A DNA stretch of 64,000 bases from Bactericera cockerelli (taxonomy: Eukaryota; Arthropoda; Insecta; Hemiptera; Triozidae), in the NCBI GenBank assembly GCA_024516035.1, contig CM044962.1:7970659-8034658 (forward strand), read 5' to 3'. A program made the translations under genes and the position numbers. Under the pieces are notes generated by a model. That model was not told where the DNA came from, did not search any database, and was given only the letters and a program-made list of their open reading frames with translations. Positions 60,518 through 64,000 of this stretch are shown one piece after another. How positions within the stretch are numbered: position 1 is the stretch's first letter; each line of letters starts with the position of its first letter.

Positions 60518-61520
60518 ACTTCCAGTGCAGACACAACAGTAACACAAGTGAACATACAGTCCACTCTCGACAATTCGGACCTTACCTACTTCCAGCTCAG
60601 ACACAACATGTAACACAAGTGAACATACAGTCCACTCTCGAGAATTCGACCTTACCTACTTCCAGCTCAGACACAACATGTAACACAAGTGAACATACAG
60701 TCCACTCTCGAGAATTGGACCTTACCTACTTCCAGCTCAGACACAACATGTAACACAAGTGAACATACAGTCCACTCTCGAGAATTGGGACCTTACCTAC
60801 TTCCAGCTCAGACACAACATGTAACACAAGTGAACATACAGTCCACTCTCGAGAATTAGGACCTTACCTACTTCCAGCTCAGACACAACATGTAACACAA
60901 GTGAACATACAGTCCACTCTCGAGAATTGGACCTTACCTACTTCCAGCTCAGACACAACATGTAACACAAGTGAACATACAGTCCACTCTCGAGAATTGG
61001 GACCTTACCTACTTCCAGCTCAGACACAACATGTAACACAAGTGAACATACAGTCCCCTCTCGAGAATTGGGACCTTACCTACTTCCAGCTCAGACACAA
61101 CATGTAACACAAGTGAACATACAGTCCACTCTCAAGAATTCGGACCTTACCTAATACTTCCAGTGCAGACACAACATGTAACACAAGTGAACATACAGTC
61201 CACTCTCGAGAATTTGGACCTTACCTACTTCCAGCCCAGACACAACATGTAACACAAGTGAACATACAGTCCACTCTCGAGAATTTGGACCTTACTTACT
61301 TCCAGCCCAGACACAACATGTAACACAAGTGAACATACAGTCCACTCTCTCGAGAATTTGGACCTTACCTACTTCCAGCTCAGACACAACATGTAACACA
61401 AGTGAACATACAGTCCACTCTCGAGAATTTGGACCTTACCTACTTCCAGCTCAGACACAACATGTAACACAAGTGAACATACAGTCCACTTTAGAGAATT
61501 TGGACCTTAACTACTTCCAA
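60518..61520. repeat. 70-bp minisatellite, about 14 copies
   Basis: Each unit contains GTGAACATACAGTCCACTCT, CGAGAATT, GGACCTTACCTACTTCCAGC and AGACACAACATGTAACACAA; period 70-71 bp. Single-base length differences after GAGAATT rotate the reading frame between units, which argues against coding. Confidence 0.95.
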
Positions 61521-62417
61521 GAAAAGATTTTCTTGTGTCACATATGGCCGCGAAATTTGACTTAAACGCTATTATATCGTGAATTTTGTATATATATATG
61601 CGTATTAACGTTTGACATATTAAATTTGTAATTTTTACTAACTGAATTATGGTTGTTCACTGGTATTTAGGAAAATCTGATAATTTGGACCAAGAAGTGA
61701 AAAAATAACGTTTGCTGATACAATTTTTTTCGTTTATAACAAAAACGAACATAATACATAGATATAATTATGTTGGGTAATAATGCTTCGCGATAGCCAA
61801 TCCGTCCCATTTCTCATGACCCGGAGTGTAGCAAGATATAAAACAGCATGGTGGAGAATGTTAAGTGTTTAGTCTGGATTACATGACATGTGCTGTGTTC
61901 GACAATACAACATCGCCATACGTGGCCCATAGGATTCGTTCTTTTCGCCAACATTATTTCTGAAAACATTGTCTCAAAGAACCAACAATATTTAAGCACT
62001 TTTCCCTAAGCTGCTGAAGTATATGTATGTTGATTATTTTGCCAGACAGTTTTGTTCCATTTTCCTAAGGCCACAATTCGCTTCTTGTTTTTCCTTGAAG
62101 CTATTTTATTTAAGGTCGACGAAAAATTAATAATACTGTGACAGTAAATAATGTAACAAATTTTAAGAAGTCCTTGGCCTCTGTCAGTCATGGGTGTCAG
62201 GTTAGGATTCGTTTACACGAAGTTGTGCACACACGTGGCCGCGTGACGTGGTAGAATTGACGAGGTCCTTGGTATCAGCACGAGGAACCTCTAGGAACCG
62301 TTTGCACGTGCTGGTAGATTTCGCGAGGTCATATCGGTGGGCCGTGTGCGACATGACACGCGAAGTTGAATCTATAGAATAGGGCCACAACTAGACTCGT
62401 TGTTCTTATCCTAGTTA
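61521..62417. other. Gene-free region
   Basis: AT-rich to about 62,200, then more balanced DNA (ACACACGTGGCCGCGTGACG) without an exon I can support. Antisense frames of about 61 codons are unsupported. Confidence 0.4.
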
Positions 62418-62522
62418 GTCCCGGTAGCTCAGTGGTCGAGGCGTCGGTTTGGGGTTGGGGGTTCGAAACCCAGTCGGAACATGACAAGTTATCCTTCTAT
62501 TTGCGATTTTGACCACATAATC
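62418..62522 (+). repeat. SINE-2, truncated
   Basis: GTCCCGGTAGCTCAGTGGTC, GAGGCGTCGGTTTGGGG, B box GGGGGTTCGAAACCCAG, GGAACATGACAAGTTATCC; it ends after GACCACATAA. Confidence 0.75.
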
Positions 62523-62548
62523 TTCCAAATAATTTGAATATAGAAAAG

Positions 62549-62677
62549 ACTTGGCTTTTTTTGTTTTATTTAATTATTTATTTTCAGATGGCTATTTCGT
62601 CAGTTACGGCATCGTCAGTGAACTGGCGAAATGGCCATCTGCAAATAAATAATTATGTAAAACAAAAAAAGCCAAGT
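62549..62677. repeat. 129-bp foldback hairpin
   Basis: ACTTGGCTTTTTTTGTTTTA ... CAGATGGCTATTTCG pairs with CGAAATGGCCATCTG ... AAAACAAAAAAAGCCAAGT. The stem is about 55 bp around GTTACGGCATCGTCAGTG. No target duplication is certain. Confidence 0.8.
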
Positions 62678-62696
62678 GTTTTCTATTAACACCTAT

Positions 62697-62960
62697 TCTA
62701 TGCCCTTCTTAACACCAACGATTCTATTTGATTTAACGTCCTAATTAGGACGAGGGGGGCTTCCGTTCGCGGGGAATCGTACCAGCTACCCACATTAACC
62801 TCACCTAGCCCGAGTACGGCCGGAAATGCCAGGCTCACGTGTTTGACCCACACTGTATATCATGGACTTTGGGAGGACTTTTCACACAAAATTTTCTGTG
62901 TGAAAAGTCTGCTCCTACCGGAATGGAACTCAGATCTCTGGACTACGGGCAGTAGTCACA
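62697..62960 (-). repeat. SINE-5 with internal insertion
   Basis: AACGATTCTATTTGATTTAA, TCACCTAGCCCGAGTACGGC and GACTACGGGCAGTAGTCACA mark an inverted SINE-5. About 40 bp (GACCCACACTGTATATCATG) is inserted near 62,845. Confidence 0.7.
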
Positions 62961-62974
62961 ATAGATTTTATATT

Positions 62975-63050
62975 ATAACGATTGGGCTTACTGCTGTAAT
63001 ACACTAGTCCTAGGCGGTCAGTATGAATAAGGTAATATTATTATTATTGA
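62975..63050 (+). repeat. SINE-2 tail fragment
   Basis: GATTGGGCTTACTGCTGTAA, CACTAGTCCTAGGCGGTCAG and GTAATATTATTATTAT: 3' end with (ATT)n. Confidence 0.6.
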
Positions 63051-63416
63051 TGCTATACATATTATTTAGTGTATAGTATAGGTCTTGTGTCTTGTGGTAT
63101 TTCCAGGCAGGTTATTTCCAGCCACGTAGTAAGGACACCACTTACATATATGTATAGGTAGAATCTATATACATAAGTGGATGTTCTTAATGGGAGTAAA
63201 TATGTAATGTACATCCAATTATTGTACATGAAGTAAGTGTATACGTGATTTATTATGTACTTTTGTGTACAGACGAGGTAGAGTTTAGTCTCTAAATCGC
63301 GAATTATGACGTGTTCTGTGTCGGAGCATGTATACGTATATTTATTTTCTCTAACAAATAATAAAGTTTTTTCATGTACCATGAGTATTTTTATAATATA
63401 TTTGAGAAGCGTACTC
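63051..63416. other. AT-rich DNA, nothing supported
   Basis: The minus strand is open for 118 codons but is dominated by Tyr/Ile/Thr/Leu from AT-rich text with TATATGTA-type words. No domain, splice context or codon bias supports it. Confidence 0.45.
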
Positions 63417-63417
63417 A

Positions 63418-63495
63418 AGTGCGTAGTTCATTCGATAAGGCGGTGAACTGGTTATCTGGTAACCTGGAGGTCGGAGTTTCGAGACCAGGGAATCG
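63418..63495 (+). repeat. SINE-6-like head
   Basis: GCGTAGTTCATTCGATAAGG, CGGTGAACTGG, TAACCTGGAGGTCGGAGTTT, CGAGACC: tRNA-like with a damaged B box. Confidence 0.5.
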
Positions 63496-63584
63496 GGAAT
63501 TATAAGAAGTTCGTTCGGGTGACATCGGCGCCCTTACCAAAAAGATGACCGAGTTTATAGGTAACCTCAATTATTTTTCGTTGT

Positions 63585-63855
63585 GAGGTCATTCCATTGC
63601 ACGCATGGTAACCTGGGTTCGATCCCCAGCGGGGCAGAATTTTTTCTGATCTGTACTAGGATGTTCGGGGTCCACTCATACCTCATGAAGAAAAATGAGT
63701 AGCTGTTTTATTGTGAAACAGTGACCAGTGGCGAAATTTTAGGCAAAAAAAAAGTTCAAGATATTGTATATTAAAGTGGTAAAGTCCGATGATTCTGCGA
63801 TACCCACTAAAATTGTGACACAATAACACAAAGAAGAAACATTATTATTATTATT
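63585..63855 (+). repeat. SINE-4, long form with (ATT)n tail
   Basis: CATTGCACGCATGGTAACCT, GGGTTCGATCCCCAGCGGGG, CTGATCTGTACTAGGATGTT, GGGGTCCACTCATACCTCAT to AATTGTGACACAATAACACA, ending ATTATTATTATTATTATA. Best-preserved 3' end of the family. Confidence 0.82.
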
Positions 63856-64000
63856 ATATTCTAGTCACGCCGTCTAAAAATAGATACTACGTACATAAAT
63901 TTAAATCCTCGTAATGTATGGCTTCCAAGTTATATACACAGTTACGTAGGTACAGTTGTAATACACTCTAGTGCTAAGTCTCTCTTTCTCTTCGGAACAA

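Noticed and set aside
63062..63418. 118-codon minus-strand frame
   Set aside because: AT-rich, Tyr/Ile/Leu/Thr-dominated product without domain, splice or start context.
1..64000. Functional tRNA genes
   Set aside because: Every tRNA-like A/B-box sequence continues into a repeated SINE body or lies in a truncated SINE. None has an isolated, well-paired cloverleaf followed by a T-run.
1..64000. CRISPR array, prophage, operon or endogenous virus
   Set aside because: No regularly spaced short repeats with unique spacers, no bacterial gene structure, and no reverse transcriptase, capsid or polymerase motif readable in any frame.

Overview
The window is nuclear DNA from an animal, most likely an arthropod and possibly a hemipteran-type insect. 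The evidence is AT-rich sequence, spliced genes with GT-AG introns, a short interstitial TTAGG-type run (AACCTAACCTAACCTAACG near 23,708), hAT/Tc1/Tigger/Helitron repeats, and a dense population of tRNA- and 5S-rRNA-derived SINEs. The assignment below arthropod level is inference. There is no prokaryotic gene organisation, no CRISPR array and no recognisable viral gene.

Genes. Real coding sequence is sparse. (1) 15,507-19,270, minus strand: a complete three-exon gene for an ARL6IP4/SRp25-like Lys/Ser-rich nuclear protein, 273 aa. (2) 21,078-23,532, plus strand: a complete five-exon gene, all introns phase 0, encoding a 295-aa homologue of human C3orf33 (one membrane segment followed by a staphylococcal-nuclease-like fold). 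These two genes are head to head, 1.8 kb apart. (3) 27,876-28,086, plus strand: first coding exon of an MNT-like bHLHZip repressor, carrying the Sin3-interaction helix and a Q-rich tract. An in-phase downstream exon at 31,228-31,322 would end the protein at 101 aa without a bHLHZip domain. (4) 56,874-56,949, plus strand: a probable first coding exon of an unidentified gene, under two tandem CRE palindromes. Genes 3 and 4 may continue beyond what I can trace.

Mobile DNA. I sort the SINE copies into informal families used throughout: SINE-1 (head GTGCACTGGTAGTCAAGTGG), SINE-2 (GTCCCGGTAGCTCAGTGG), SINE-3 (GCGCGATTAGCTCAGTGG), SINE-4 (B box in ACCTGGGTTCGATCCCCAGC), SINE-5 (GGCGTAACGGTTGTGACTAC), SINE-6 (GATCGATAAGGCGGCGGACT), SINE-7 (5S rRNA-derived) and SINE-8 (GAGTGGGTAGCGCACTCGGC). 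Several end in (ATT)n. DNA transposons with visible target duplications are two hAT elements (8-bp TSD), a dead 1.58-kb Tc1 (TA), a Tigger remnant (TA), a TA-flanked MITE, a 2.7-kb Harbinger-like insertion (TTA), and a 2.7-kb foldback (TA) carrying a nested 1.05-kb element (ACAT). Three non-autonomous Helitrons end in a hairpin plus CTAG|T.

Layout. 1-15 kb: repeats only, including a 645-bp satellite array, 5S-derived tandem arrays and palindromic arrays. 15-24 kb: the two housekeeping-type genes. 24-27 kb: SINEs. 27-34 kb: the MNT-like locus, with its intron and its downstream region each loaded by a 2.7-kb insertion. 34-55 kb: SINEs, microsatellites and dead transposons. 55-58 kb: CT-rich promoter-like DNA and the unidentified first exon. 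58-62 kb: tandem arrays with 299-, 72- and 70-bp units. 62-64 kb: SINEs and AT-rich DNA.
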